From assembly GCA_964626055.1 (NCBI GenBank), contig CAZVDF010000001.1:62001-126000 (forward strand): DNA of 64,000 nt, in the 5' to 3' direction. Both the position numbers and the translations under genes were made by a program. Under the pieces are notes generated by a model that had not been told where the DNA came from, did not search any database, and was given only the letters and a program-made list of their open reading frames with translations. Positions 52,898 through 62,208 of this stretch are shown here, in pieces (the stretch's first letter is position 1; every line of letters begins with the position of its first letter). The DNA is from JAFGSG01 sp964626055. Its GTDB lineage: Bacteria > Spirochaetota > UBA4802 > JAFGDQ01.

Positions 52898-54256
52898 TTA
52901 CTTTCCAATACAGAATCTGCTGAAGATGGAATCGAGTATGCTGTCCGGAGATATTTCCCCTGTGATCCCGGAAAGAGTGTCGATCAGGGTCTGCAGCTCA
53001 AAAGCGACGATCTCGGGCTGCTCTTTTACGCGCAGAATATTTTTGCACGCTTCAATATCGGACAGAGCTTTTTCAAGTATCCCTATGACGCGCATATCGG
53101 CTACGAATGAATTTTCGTAGTCTACGAATTCGTTTTGCAGTAATTTACTTAGCTCGCTTTCAAGTTCCGCAAGTCCCTGCCCGGATTTGGCAGAGAAAAA
53201 AATCACATTACCGAATTGTTTGAACGAATCCGAATCGCATCTGTCGGTAAGATCGGCTTTATTCGCGAGGACAATATGCTTTTTAATTTTTAAGCTTTTA
53301 AATATGGCGTTGTCCGCTTCCGTAACGCCAGGATCCGCTTCAATCACGAAAATTACTACAGGCGCAGTCTCTATTTTTTTTCGAGAAAGCTCTATTCCTA
53401 TCCGCTCGATTTCGGAATCCGCCTCTGTTATGCCGGCAGTATCGATGAGATGCACGGGCAGCCCGGCAAACTGGACTATCTCTCCAATAAGGTCGCGGGT
53501 AGTCCCGGGAATATCGGAAACAATTGCCCTCTCCCTGTTCAGAATAAGATTAAGTATGCTGGATTTCCCGACATTGGGCCTGCCTACTATCGGGACCTCG
53601 ATCCCGTGCGATATTTTCTCGCCTATTCTGCATCTCCTGAAAAGATCGGCAATTAGATCGTTTATTTCATGCACCCGCTCGAGCGCTTCTTTATGTGAAA
53701 CAAACTCAATCTCCTCCTGGCTGAAGTCAATGCCTGATTCAATGTCCGCCTTTAGCCGAATAACGCGCTCTTTGATCCGGTGAATAATCATCCGCAAAGC
53801 TCCGTGCATTTCCCTGATCGCCGAGGAAACTTCCCAGCTGCTTTTTGCCGTAATAATATGATTAATTGCCTCCGCTTCAGTCAGATCGATCTTCCCGTTC
53901 AGGAAAGCGCGCCTGCTGAATTCGCCCGGTTCCGCTATTCTCAAACCCCTGTCGCATAAAATCTTTATTAATTTTCTTACCACTATCGGATTTCCGTGGC
54001 ACGATATCTCCGCCATATCCTCGCCGGTAAAACTGTCAGGCGTCTTATAGTATGTAAGAATGACATCATCAATATATTCATTATTTTGAACAATAGTGCC
54101 GTAAGCAGCGTATCTGTGCTTAATTTTATCCGGCCGGTTAAATACAGACATAACAGCCCCGAGAGTATCGGGGCCGCTGATCCTGATTATGGAAATTGGC
54201 GAATTGATGGGAGGAGTTGCAGAAGCGCAGATAGTGTCTTCCGGCATTTGTATCAC
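52898..54256 (-). CDS. mnmE: tRNA uridine-5-carboxymethylaminomethyl modification GTPase MnmE
   Basis: A 452-residue protein with the formyl-THF-binding N-terminal domain (DTICASATPP, FTGEDMAEISCHGNPIVVRKL), a GTPase domain inserted in a helical domain (GRPNVGKSSILN, GTTRDLIGE, DTAGI, NKADL) and the C-terminal active cysteine motif FCIGK. MnmE with MnmG modifies the wobble uridine of several tRNAs. Its start overlaps the jag stop by four bases. No mnmG in the window. Confidence 0.96.
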   Translation of the reverse strand: MIQMPEDTICASATPPINSPISIIRISGPDTLGAVMSVFNRPDKIKHRYAAYGTIVQNNEYIDDVILTYYKTPDSFTGEDMAEISCHGNPIVVRKLIKILCDRGLRIAEPGEFSRRAFLNGKIDLTEAEAINHIITAKSSWEVSSAIREMHGALRMIIHRIKERVIRLKADIESGIDFSQEEIEFVSHKEALERVHEINDLIADLFRRCRIGEKISHGIEVPIVGRPNVGKSSILNLILNRERAIVSDIPGTTRDLIGEIVQFAGLPVHLIDTAGITEADSEIERIGIELSRKKIETAPVVIFVIEADPGVTEADNAIFKSLKIKKHIVLANKADLTDRCDSDSFKQFGNVIFFSAKSGQGLAELESELSKLLQNEFVDYENSFVADMRVIGILEKALSDIEACKNILRVKEQPEIVAFELQTLIDTLSGITGEISPDSILDSIFSRFCIGK

Positions 54257-54894
54257 CTTCGCGAAGTCGGAGAAACCTTCACCTTTCTGTAAATCCCCTC
54301 CCCTTCGCTTTTGGTAGAAACGCGCGAGTCATTCTGCAAAGTGAGATGGATAAGCCTTCTTTCAAACGGGTTCATAGGCTCCAGAGTCCACGGCTTCCCG
54401 GTTTTTATTACTTTATGGGCAATATCTTTGGAAAGTCTTCTTAATGCTTTTTCTCTTTTCTCCCTGTACGATTCAATATCAAGAATAATCTTTTTATCGC
54501 TCTGGATTTTGTTCGAAACGATCAGGTTCAAAAGGAACTGAAGGGCTTCCAGGGTCTTGCCCTGTTTTCCTATGATTAATCCCGATTGTTCGCTGTCCAT
54601 TTCAATATATATTCTGTTCGATCCTTCAACAATATCCTTTATTTTAACCTCAATCCCCATTTTATTAATGATGTTTATTAAAATGTCCCTGGCAAAGCTT
54701 ATTAATTCAGTATCCGAATCGCTGTAATATACTCTGATCTTTGCCTGCCTTGAAACGCCGAATCCGAAGATCCCGCTCTTCCCTTCATCTACAACTTCTA
54801 TCCTTACTTCGGAGGCATCGTCGATTCCCAGCTCATTTAATGCCTTTTTTGTAGCATCGTCAATTGTTTTCCCTTCAACCTCTAATACGTTCAT
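54253..54894 (-). CDS. jag: Jag/KhpB RNA-binding protein
   Basis: A 213-residue protein with three domains: Jag_N (LEVEGKTIDDATKKALNELG and GIFGFGVSRQAKI), a KH domain (SGLIIGKQGKTLEALQFLLN) and an R3H domain (NPFERRLIHLTLQND with RVSTKSEGEG). It sits between yidC and mnmE, the classic location, and is thought to bind small RNAs and affect cell-wall synthesis. A strong GGAGG lies before the ATG. Confidence 0.95.
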   Translation of the reverse strand: MNVLEVEGKTIDDATKKALNELGIDDASEVRIEVVDEGKSGIFGFGVSRQAKIRVYYSDSDTELISFARDILINIINKMGIEVKIKDIVEGSNRIYIEMDSEQSGLIIGKQGKTLEALQFLLNLIVSNKIQSDKKIILDIESYREKREKALRRLSKDIAHKVIKTGKPWTLEPMNPFERRLIHLTLQNDSRVSTKSEGEGIYRKVKVSPTSRR

Positions 54895-55078
54895 GTAAAA
54901 CCTCCTCGTTATAATTAATTTCTATATAACGTATTTCTTTTTTATAAATTAATAACCTCCGTATTATATTTATATTATTTTCATTACTCAAGCAATAGAT
55001 ACGCTGCTTAACTTAACAAAATTTATACCAGGTTAAAAAAATATCCGTTTTGATGAAATCCTGATCAATTATGACTCT

Positions 55079-56722
55079 TTATGCAGCAGCAGGCTTAACC
55101 TTGCTGTTTGTATACAACTGATGCAGAATCTGCATTATATTCTGCAATGTCCAGTAAAGCACAAGGCCGGACGGCATATTCCAGAATATCACAATAAAAA
55201 CAAGCGGCATCAGCATCATCATCTTTTGCTGCTGTCCGCCCGCAGCAGAAGGCATGAGCTTTTGCTGGTAGAAAGAAGTAGCGGTCATTATTAACGGTAA
55301 AATATTTAAATTGATATTGATAAACGGAATTACCGCTACCGTATCCGGCAATGAAAGATCCTTCATCCAGAAAATAAACGGAGCCTGCCACAGATCGATG
55401 GAGTTTATAAGAGCGCTCCAGAGGGCAAAAAAGAAAGGCATCTGAAGTAGCATGGGAAGGCAGCCGCCCAGCGGATTGACTTTATTAGCCTTGTACAGCT
55501 TCATCATCTCTTTATTAAGCACATCCGGTTTGCCCTTGTATTTTTCCTTGAGCTCATTCATTTTCGGCGTAAGCGCCTGCATCCTTTGCATTGAATTTGT
55601 AGATTTAATCGTCAGGGGCATTAATACTATTTTGGAAAGTATCGAAAAAATGACCAGAGACCAGCCTATATTGCCGATAACCTTGTTTATATTCAGCAGA
55701 CACCAGAGAAGAAAATCCCTGATAGGTTCAATCCATTTGCTGACGTCCGCCGCGTCTTTCAAATTTACATCGACTGCAGCCAGTATATCCTTGTTCTTTT
55801 CACCGGCGTAAACTTTAAATGATTTGGCCAGCTTTTGTCCGGGTTCAATTTTGTCGGCAGAAATATACATCCCGGCTTTATGTCCTTTATCAATTCTTGT
55901 ATCGCAGATAACGCCAGTTCCGTTGAAATTTTCAGGCAGCATTATAAGCAAAAAATATCTGCTCATTATTCCTGCCCATTTGATCTCGCCGTTTTCTATT
56001 TTATAATCCTCTGCCTTTGAAAAAAATCCTCCGCCTTTTTCGCATTTCATTAATTCATTATTTAAATAATAAACCTGATTTAATTTATTATATGTGTTAT
56101 CAAAATCCATATCAGGGCCGAGGAAATCCCCCGGGGATATTATTATGTTACCGTTAGGGAATGAAATCGTCCTATTTCCGAGATTTCTTATATTATATTC
56201 GATATTGAAATAATAATTATTATCGAGAAATGTGTATGTTTTTTCCAGCAGAGCAGGTTTTCCGTCTACGGAAATATTTGTGCTGAATTTTATTGCATTA
56301 TCCGATATCCTGGTGTAATTCCAGATCGTATTTTCAAGAGCATTTCCATGCTCAAACTCTTCCCTGCTCAGATATACTGAAAAATCGAAAACTCCCTTCG
56401 CGCCGGACTTATTTTTGTTTACAACAAGTTCAACATCCCTTTCTTTATAATTAAAATTTTTAATCGAACCGCCTTTGCTGGAAAGGGCAACTTTGTATTT
56501 ACTTGTCGCGACTTCCACTTCGGTTTCCCTGTCAGCTCTCTGCCCAACGACCTTAATTTCAGCCGGAATGCCTGCGGTCTGCTTTTTTTCCACAACAGTT
56601 TCCTTCTGAGGCTGGGAAACCTGGTTTTCTTTTTCCGGAACGGCCGGGTTAAAAAAGCGAATCCATACAAACCAGACCGCGAGCGATAAAACAACTGCAA
56701 TGATCATTCTTTTAACATCCAT
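55079..56722 (-). CDS. yidC: Membrane protein insertase YidC
   Basis: A 547-residue Gram-negative-type YidC. An N-terminal membrane segment (IAVVLSLAVWFVWIRFF) is followed by a large periplasmic P1 domain (about residues 50-330) and five membrane segments with the IGWSLVIFSILSKIVLMPLT, LGGCLPMLLQMPFFFALW and FIVIFWNMPSGLVLYWTLQN regions. AAAGGTAAG precedes the ATG. It inserts membrane proteins alone or with SecYEG. The presence of P1 supports a diderm cell. Confidence 0.96.
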   Translation of the reverse strand: MDVKRMIIAVVLSLAVWFVWIRFFNPAVPEKENQVSQPQKETVVEKKQTAGIPAEIKVVGQRADRETEVEVATSKYKVALSSKGGSIKNFNYKERDVELVVNKNKSGAKGVFDFSVYLSREEFEHGNALENTIWNYTRISDNAIKFSTNISVDGKPALLEKTYTFLDNNYYFNIEYNIRNLGNRTISFPNGNIIISPGDFLGPDMDFDNTYNKLNQVYYLNNELMKCEKGGGFFSKAEDYKIENGEIKWAGIMSRYFLLIMLPENFNGTGVICDTRIDKGHKAGMYISADKIEPGQKLAKSFKVYAGEKNKDILAAVDVNLKDAADVSKWIEPIRDFLLWCLLNINKVIGNIGWSLVIFSILSKIVLMPLTIKSTNSMQRMQALTPKMNELKEKYKGKPDVLNKEMMKLYKANKVNPLGGCLPMLLQMPFFFALWSALINSIDLWQAPFIFWMKDLSLPDTVAVIPFININLNILPLIMTATSFYQQKLMPSAAGGQQQKMMMLMPLVFIVIFWNMPSGLVLYWTLQNIMQILHQLYTNSKVKPAAA

Positions 56723-56867
56723 AATTCTTACCTTTGATAATCATATTTCAAAAAAGTTAAAACACTGGGAAATAGTGAATAATAAACAGTTCAAACTGCA
56801 TCTTTATTTTAAAAAGTTACATGATGAAATTGAAAAGAAGAGACAACCCCGGGAAAAGCAGGGCGTT

Positions 56868-57104
56868 TCACGGCAGGTCCAATCCACCATCGCAAAAAGG
56901 ATGACAGCGTAATATTCTTTTAAAAGACAGGAACAGGCCCTTTAAAAGCCCATGTTTTTTCAATGCGATAATCGCATATGAAGAACATGAAGGATAAAAC
57001 CTGCAGGAAGAAGGTAAAACAGGAGACAAAAATAGCTTATATATCTTAATTGCACCAATACATATCATTATAGCGGCGTTTTTAATTAATATTATTAAAT
57101 TCAA
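56868..57104 (-). CDS. yidD: Membrane-protein insertion efficiency factor YidD
   Basis: A 78-residue protein with the YidD hallmark YKLFLSPVLPSSCRFYPSCSSYAIIAL and RCHPFCDGGLD. Shares a four-base overlap with rnpA. In the conserved rpmH-rnpA-yidD-yidC order it aids YidC. Confidence 0.95.
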   Translation of the reverse strand: MNLIILIKNAAIMICIGAIKIYKLFLSPVLPSSCRFYPSCSSYAIIALKKHGLLKGLFLSFKRILRCHPFCDGGLDLP

Positions 57105-57475
57105 CTGATGACTCCCGCTTTATTAAAAAGCTGCTTTAATAATTTCTGCGAATCCGCATACCTTAAATTCTTAAAATTTTCCAACGGCCTGATTATGATG
57201 TAAAAATTATTATTTACTCCTCGAAGTAATTCGCGACAAATCGCTCTGATACGTCTCTTTGCCATGTTCCTTAAAACAGAATTTCCGTAATTCTTCCGAA
57301 TTTGTATCCCCACCTTTGCCATATTTAAAGGAGTATTATTACTTTTATTAAAAAAATCTTCACAGCCAGCTGCATAATAGACAATAATCTGAATATCTCT
57401 ATCGTAAAACCTTCTTCCTTTTTTTAAAACCTCCCAGAATTCCTTTCTCCCTTTTAAAGATTGATATCTCTTCAC
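57101..57475 (-). CDS. rnpA: Ribonuclease P protein component
   Basis: A 124-residue basic protein with the RNR motif region NSVLRNMAKRRIRAICREL and RFYDRDIQI near the N-terminus. It binds RNase P RNA for tRNA 5' maturation. The middle has an insertion (about residues 37-49) relative to typical RnpA. It starts 3 bp after the rpmH stop and overlaps yidD by four bases. Confidence 0.93.
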   Translation of the reverse strand: MKRYQSLKGRKEFWEVLKKGRRFYDRDIQIIVYYAAGCEDFFNKSNNTPLNMAKVGIQIRKNYGNSVLRNMAKRRIRAICRELLRGVNNNFYIIIRPLENFKNLRYADSQKLLKQLFNKAGVIS

Positions 57476-57478
57476 AAA

Positions 57479-57634
57479 TTAAATCTTTTCTTTTTCATCT
57501 GAAACAGTTAATTTATATCTTCCCTTTCTCCTTCTTCTTTTTAATACCTCTCTCCCTTCCGGAGTGCTCATTCTCGACCGGAATCCGTGTGTCCGGTTCC
57601 TTTTAATTTTACTCGGTTGAAATGTCCTTTTCAT
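57479..57634 (-). CDS. rpmH: 50S ribosomal protein L34
   Basis: A 51-residue protein that reads MKRTFQPSKIKRNRTHGFR, then RMSTPEGREVLKRRRRKGR, as L34 does everywhere. A charged tail of about 11 residues (KLTVSDEKEKI) extends past the usual end. It is the first gene of the leftward rpmH-rnpA-yidD-yidC-jag-mnmE group. Confidence 0.97.
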   Translation of the reverse strand: MKRTFQPSKIKRNRTHGFRSRMSTPEGREVLKRRRRKGRYKLTVSDEKEKI

Positions 57635-57785
57635 CTGCCTTTCCTTTTGTTATTTATATACCAAAAACAATTAATTTCTTCGATCAACGATAAACTGCTC
57701 CAAATTATGCCATAATTATTGCGGCATCCCAAGAATAAAGCACTTTTTTAAAAAATTAAAAAAATATTAATAATTATCTCATTAT

Positions 57786-57815
57786 AATATAAATAATGTG
57801 ATTTTCTATTGTCAA
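57786..57815 (-). promoter_or_regulatory. Promoter of the rpmH operon
   Basis: On the minus strand TTGACA (57815-57810), an 18-bp spacer and TATATT (57791-57786), about 150 bp before the rpmH start. The remainder of the gap 57635-57883 is AT-rich. No DnaA-box cluster or dnaA gene was seen here, although rpmH often neighbours the origin. Confidence 0.65.
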
Positions 57816-57883
57816 TACAATTTTTAGCGAGAAAAGCAATTGTTCACGGGGAACTTAAAAATTTGCCGGCATAAATATGTTTT

Positions 57884-58732
57884 CTATTTCACGGCATAAA
57901 CTTCGATCGTATCTGAAAATGATGATAATCTGGAAAATATGATAAATAATTTTGCGAATGGCTTAAAAAATATTGAATCTCTGCCGATCACCCTTTCAGG
58001 ATGTACCCCCCCCGGGAAAACGAAAATTTTTCTGAAGCCGATATTTTTTAAAATTTTTTTCACAGTTCCCGGAGAAAAATCTATCCTGTGATCCGCAGGG
58101 TGCGCGTTAAACCACCCGATTCGATCAAACATATACTGCGGTCCGAAAAATGAGGGAGCGGAAAATGCAAAAATACCGCCTGAGTTTAAAGAGTCATAGA
58201 TCGCTTTAAAAACGGATGAAGAATCGCAGGCATGCTCTAAAAAATACCAGGCAGTTATTATATCGAACCGTCCTTTGATATCAGCATTATAAAAAGAGGA
58301 GTTGAAGACATTTATCTGTAATTTTTCAGCGCAATATTTTGCGGCATACCCGGATATTTCAATCCCAAGAACATCTCTTATCCCGGAATCCAGCGCCGCT
58401 TTTAAAAAAAAGCCCATTGCGGAACCTATTTCCAGCAATCTGGCTGTATCAATATCCTTTTTTATATTTTTAATTCTGGAGATTCTGCTCTTCGAAGCGG
58501 CGTAAATATTTTCAAAATCCTCCAAATATGTCTTTCCGTATTGCTTTTTATACTGATCGGTAAAATAATCGTCGTTATAATCAATTTGCCTGTGTCTGCC
58601 GTTGAATATAATTCCGCATCCCCTGCATTTAAAAAGAGATATATGATTGTCATATATCTCTTTATTCTCTGCGGAAAAACACAGAGGGCATTGCGATTCA
58701 GAAATATTTAATCCATCCGGATCATTTGTCAT
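57884..58732 (-). CDS. Class I SAM-dependent methyltransferase with an N-terminal zinc ribbon
   Basis: About 282 residues from ATG 58732. CPLCFSAENKEIYDN with a second pair in CRGCGIIF makes a zinc-ribbon-like module, followed by the SAM-binding LLEIGSAMGFFLKAALDSG near residue 107 and IITAWYFLEHACD. This is the form of methyltransferases acting on sugars, lipids or quinone-type substrates. It overlaps the DbpA-domain gene by 11 bp, and a glycosyltransferase lies near by; a role in surface glycan synthesis is possible. Confidence 0.8.
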   Translation of the reverse strand: MTNDPDGLNISESQCPLCFSAENKEIYDNHISLFKCRGCGIIFNGRHRQIDYNDDYFTDQYKKQYGKTYLEDFENIYAASKSRISRIKNIKKDIDTARLLEIGSAMGFFLKAALDSGIRDVLGIEISGYAAKYCAEKLQINVFNSSFYNADIKGRFDIITAWYFLEHACDSSSVFKAIYDSLNSGGIFAFSAPSFFGPQYMFDRIGWFNAHPADHRIDFSPGTVKKILKNIGFRKIFVFPGGVHPERVIGRDSIFFKPFAKLFIIFSRLSSFSDTIEVYAVK

Positions 58733-59213
58733 TTTTTTTCTTTTTCGCAGGCTCAACTACAATCGGAACGCCTCTTATTCTTGTCTTATCAAGAGAGACA
58801 AGAACCATTTCAGCGAACTGTTCAGGAACTTCAAAGAAAGAATATGTAGAATATATATCGATCTTGCCTATCTGTTTTCCTTCAATGCCGGTCTTTTTGA
58901 CTATCTCTCTAATGAGATCGCCCGGGGAAAGGCGGTGATTCTTCCCGATGTTGATGAAAAGCCTGGCTTTGCCGTTTTTTATATCTTCAAAATAAATTTT
59001 TCCGGTCTGGGATTTTTTTGATCTGTCTTTCAAATTGAGGTCGATCTTCGAAACGTCTCCGAGCATATCTTTCAGCAATGCCAGAGCCACTCTGCTCGTT
59101 CCCACAAACAAAGGCAGTTTCTTTTTGAGCGCTTTCAGAACTTTCTCATAGCCAGTCAAATCTTCACTCAGAGCGATATCCAGTATATGCTCCAGTTTTT
59201 TCTCTTGAGTCAT
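58722..59213 (-). CDS. Protein with a DbpA-type RNA-binding domain
   Basis: A 163-residue protein. The C-terminal 75 residues (GDLIREIVKKTGIEGKQIGKIDIYSTYSFFEVP ... ) match the DbpA/CsdA RNA-binding domain that follows DEAD-box helicase cores, where it binds rRNA. Here the helicase core is absent; a short helical N-terminus of about 85 residues replaces it. The Lys-rich end may bind RNA. The role is unknown. First of a pair with the methyltransferase. Confidence 0.75.
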   Translation of the reverse strand: MTQEKKLEHILDIALSEDLTGYEKVLKALKKKLPLFVGTSRVALALLKDMLGDVSKIDLNLKDRSKKSQTGKIYFEDIKNGKARLFINIGKNHRLSPGDLIREIVKKTGIEGKQIGKIDIYSTYSFFEVPEQFAEMVLVSLDKTRIRGVPIVVEPAKKKKNDK

Positions 59214-59286
59214 AAGGTGTCCTCTCAGCTTACATGAATCGAACGTGCGATTGATTTACTCCATGAAGGAAAGTCGATAAGATAAA

Positions 59287-59307
59287 AAATCCCCGGCTAT
59301 ACCCGGG
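59287..59307 (-). terminator. Intrinsic terminator after the response-regulator gene
   Basis: On the minus strand CCCGG-GTATAG-CCGGG followed by GATTTTTT. It ends the leftward glycosyltransferase/response-regulator transcript. No other feature is seen in the 59214-59423 gap. Confidence 0.75.
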
Positions 59308-59423
59308 ACGGGATTATCAACTTCAATCATTTTCTTAAATTAAAATCTCTTTTTTTGCTCTAAATTACTGAGCGGTAACATTTATTGCATGCCGGAAAAA
59401 TATCAAGCAATTTTCTTTCCCGT

Positions 59424-60080
59424 TTATGCCATGCATCTGTATCCCACATTGCGCACGGTCTCTATTATGGAATTGAACTCATCGCCAAGCTTGCCGCGAA
59501 GTCTTCTGATATGTACATCCACCGTCCGTGTGCCTCCGATATAATCCATCCCCCAGATCCTGTTAAGAAGTTCCTTCCTCGAAAACACAACTCCCTTATT
59601 CTCGGCGAAGAGCCTTAAAAGCTCGAATTCCTTATAAGTGAAATCCTGTTTCAAATTTTTTATATAAACGGAATATTCCTTGAGGTTTATTTTAATGTGG
59701 CCGATTACTATGACATCTTCAATCGCCGGATAATTTTTACCCCACAAAAATTTCTTAATGCGCATGTTAAGCTCCTCCTTCCTGAACGGATAGAGGATAA
59801 AATCATCAAAAAACCATTCAAAATCGAGCGCAAATATTGTGCTTGTCGTCAGGACTAAAAGAACGGGAATATCATGAAGTTTTTTTCTGATCCTTGAAAG
59901 ATGAAATTGCGCGCTTTCAATCGATTTAAAATAATCCGAATCGACTGAAAAAATAATTATGTCTTCCGACTTCATGGAGTCCAGCGATTTATAAATCTTT
60001 ACGCTATATTCCGGCAGATTGTCTTTAAAAGAATCCGCAAGCTCAGTGTTGTTCGATAACAAACCGATATTAGTTCCCAA
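59424..60080 (-). CDS. OmpR-family response regulator with an atypical receiver
   Basis: A 218-residue protein. The C-terminal winged helix is well formed (FTYKEFELLRLFAENKGVVFSRKELLNRIWG and RTVDVHIRRLRGKL). The N-terminal domain has the receiver layout but lost key residues: the usual acidic pair after the first strand reads LSNNTE, the phospho-acceptor position lies in IIFSVDSDYF, and the KPF motif is YPF, so Lys is gone. It may be controlled otherwise than by phosphorylation. It overlaps the glycosyltransferase gene by 11 bp. No sensor kinase nearby. Confidence 0.82.
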   Translation of the reverse strand: MGTNIGLLSNNTELADSFKDNLPEYSVKIYKSLDSMKSEDIIIFSVDSDYFKSIESAQFHLSRIRKKLHDIPVLLVLTTSTIFALDFEWFFDDFILYPFRKEELNMRIKKFLWGKNYPAIEDVIVIGHIKINLKEYSVYIKNLKQDFTYKEFELLRLFAENKGVVFSRKELLNRIWGMDYIGGTRTVDVHIRRLRGKLGDEFNSIIETVRNVGYRCMA

Positions 60081-61233
60081 TATTTTCTCCAGAAGCTAGA
60101 TCGCTGAATATTTTAATATAACGGTCGGCAATTTTTCCAGCAAAAAATTCCTTTACTTTTATTCTGTTATTGGAAGACAATCTCTTATGTAGCTTTTTAT
60201 CTTTATGCAAAAGAAGTATCGCATCCGCGCAGGCCTCAATATCGCCGACATTTATTAAAAGAGCATTTTCGCGATTTTTTAAAAAATCAATCTGCCCGCC
60301 TTCATTTGTACAAATTACAGGCAGTCCGCAGAACATGGCTTCCATAAAAACAATTCCGAATCCTTCGTGCATCGATGTCAGAGCAAAAACATCGGAAATA
60401 TTCAAATATTTATATTTTTCCTCATCGTTGACAAAACCAAGAAAAAAAACTTTATTATTGAGTCCGAGTTTGCGGACGATTCTTTCCAGATTTTCTCTTT
60501 CCGGTCCATCCCCCATAATGTACAGCTTGAATTTTTCCGAAGGGATTTTGTTTAATGCCCTTATCAGTATGTCGATCGCTTTTCTTTTTACAAGCCTTCC
60601 GCATGTTACCAGAATAAAATCGTCATCGGCAATATTCAGTTCCTTTCTTGTAACCTTTGAAATGTTCGGTGGATGAAACGGTAAAGGAATTATATGAATT
60701 TTTTTATCCGGTTTATAATATTTAACAGCGTTGTCCGCAGTGTTGCTCGATTGCGCGACAAGCGAGTCCGCCCTGTTTAAAAGAAATCTCACGATTGCAG
60801 ACCATATCCTGCTTTTATGAGGGGACATTTTTTTGCTCGGATCATAGATCTCGCCGCCGTGCATGGAAACGACGTTCGGAATACGGAATATTCTGCCCAG
60901 CAGAAATCCGACAGGGCCGGATGGCAGAACGAAATGTGTATTGATGACCGAATATCTGTTTTTCCGAATGAGCCGTATTCCTTTGAAAAAGGCACCCGGA
61001 AGATAAGTCAGCATAGAAATAAATGTCGCGGCATCCCTCGATTTTCTGAATAGAATTTTTACCCGGTATATATTAACGTTATCAGCTCTCTCGTATTTCT
61101 TTAATCCTTTGAAAGATGAAGTAATTACGTCCACACTGGCATGTTTTGCCCATTCAACGGCAAGATCGCGTGTTGCCACTCCTCCGCCGCCTCCAAGCGG
61201 AGGATATTCATAGTTAATTATCAATATCTTCAT
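60070..61233 (-). CDS. Family 4 glycosyltransferase
   Basis: A 387-residue GT-B enzyme. The acceptor domain starts YEYPPLGGGGGVATRDLAVEWAKH and holds SMHGGEIYD; the donor domain has CGRLVKRKAIDILIRAL and the EX7E motif in EGFGIVFMEAMFCGLPVICT. It adds sugars to cell-surface glycans. It overlaps the response-regulator gene, an unusual pairing suggesting coupled control of envelope synthesis. Confidence 0.88.
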   Translation of the reverse strand: MKILIINYEYPPLGGGGGVATRDLAVEWAKHASVDVITSSFKGLKKYERADNVNIYRVKILFRKSRDAATFISMLTYLPGAFFKGIRLIRKNRYSVINTHFVLPSGPVGFLLGRIFRIPNVVSMHGGEIYDPSKKMSPHKSRIWSAIVRFLLNRADSLVAQSSNTADNAVKYYKPDKKIHIIPLPFHPPNISKVTRKELNIADDDFILVTCGRLVKRKAIDILIRALNKIPSEKFKLYIMGDGPERENLERIVRKLGLNNKVFFLGFVNDEEKYKYLNISDVFALTSMHEGFGIVFMEAMFCGLPVICTNEGGQIDFLKNRENALLINVGDIEACADAILLLHKDKKLHKRLSSNNRIKVKEFFAGKIADRYIKIFSDLASGENIGN

Positions 61234-61413
61234 AAATTATTTTTTATTAATAATATCTGGACATCTATAGGCATAAATTAAAAAAATAGTAAAGTTGTTT
61301 TTTATTATATTTGACAACAATATATTTACCGCTCACTATTCCCTTTATATACTGGATTCACTGAATATTTAAATATACGGCAAGCCTGTATCCAAAGGGA
61401 ACTTTCATAGATT

Positions 61414-62208
61414 ATGATAAAAAGAATTTTTCTCGGGCTTTTTATTTTATCAAACCTGATATTCGTAAATGCCGTACGCGGATCGGAGTTTGACGAACTG
61501 GATAAACCCCCTGAAGGCGCACATGAAGGGCAAATACTGGTGGGAGCATTTTTTGCGTTCGGCTGGCCAAAAAGCGAACTAATAGACGCCGAAAATGACT
61601 TTCTGCAGGGCTCTTATTACACATTCGAAAACGGTATCAGTAAGTCTTTGCAGGTATCGCATCAATCATATGCTTTGGGAATTTCGGCGGAATATATTCC
61701 AATAGACCACCTGGGCGCTCATTTGCGCTTCAGGCGGACATATCTTGTCCAGAGCACGAGTTTCGGATCTGAATACGAGAACTGGAAAGGTTATTTATAC
61801 AAGGATTTCGCTTTTTATCTGGGCCCCGCCATTCACGCAACCTCACGAAGCACATGGGATTTTGTTTTGATCCCTCTTATCGGTTACTCTTTCGCCAAGT
61901 ACGATGCCACCCCTGTCGCAAAAAAAATACTTCAGAGTTACGATCCCGCTAATCCTGTAAAATACGCAGGCGACACACACAGAAATTCAAACGGATTATC
62001 TTATGGCGCCGAATTAAATTGCACTATTTATTTTACCGGCGGGCTTTACGTATCGATCGGAGGCGAATTGATCAGGAACAAACTAAAATTCGACAAAGGA
62101 TTCGATTTAACAAATCCCCAGACAGGCAGAAAATATTCCGCGGGCAGCTCGGCTACTTTAGACACCTACAGCGTGATTATAACTGCAGGATATGCTTTTT
62201 CAAATTAA
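61414..62208 (+). CDS. Exported, probable outer-membrane beta-barrel protein
   Basis: A 264-residue protein with a signal peptide (hydrophobic IFLGLFILSNLIFVNAV) and repeated amphipathic strands, such as QSYALGISAEYIPIDHLGAHLRF and YSVIITAGYAFSN at the end. The terminal pattern fits an OMP beta-barrel. Function unknown. Its stop codon is within the left end of the inverted repeat at 62208. Confidence 0.65.
   Translation: MIKRIFLGLFILSNLIFVNAVRGSEFDELDKPPEGAHEGQILVGAFFAFGWPKSELIDAENDFLQGSYYTFENGISKSLQVSHQSYALGISAEYIPIDHLGAHLRFRRTYLVQSTSFGSEYENWKGYLYKDFAFYLGPAIHATSRSTWDFVLIPLIGYSFAKYDATPVAKKILQSYDPANPVKYAGDTHRNSNGLSYGAELNCTIYFTGGLYVSIGGELIRNKLKFDKGFDLTNPQTGRKYSAGSSATLDTYSVIITAGYAFSN

Noticed and set aside
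57635..57883. Possible replication origin beside rpmH
   Set aside because: No dnaA gene and no cluster of TTATCCACA-like boxes was found; only an AT-rich promoter region is visible.
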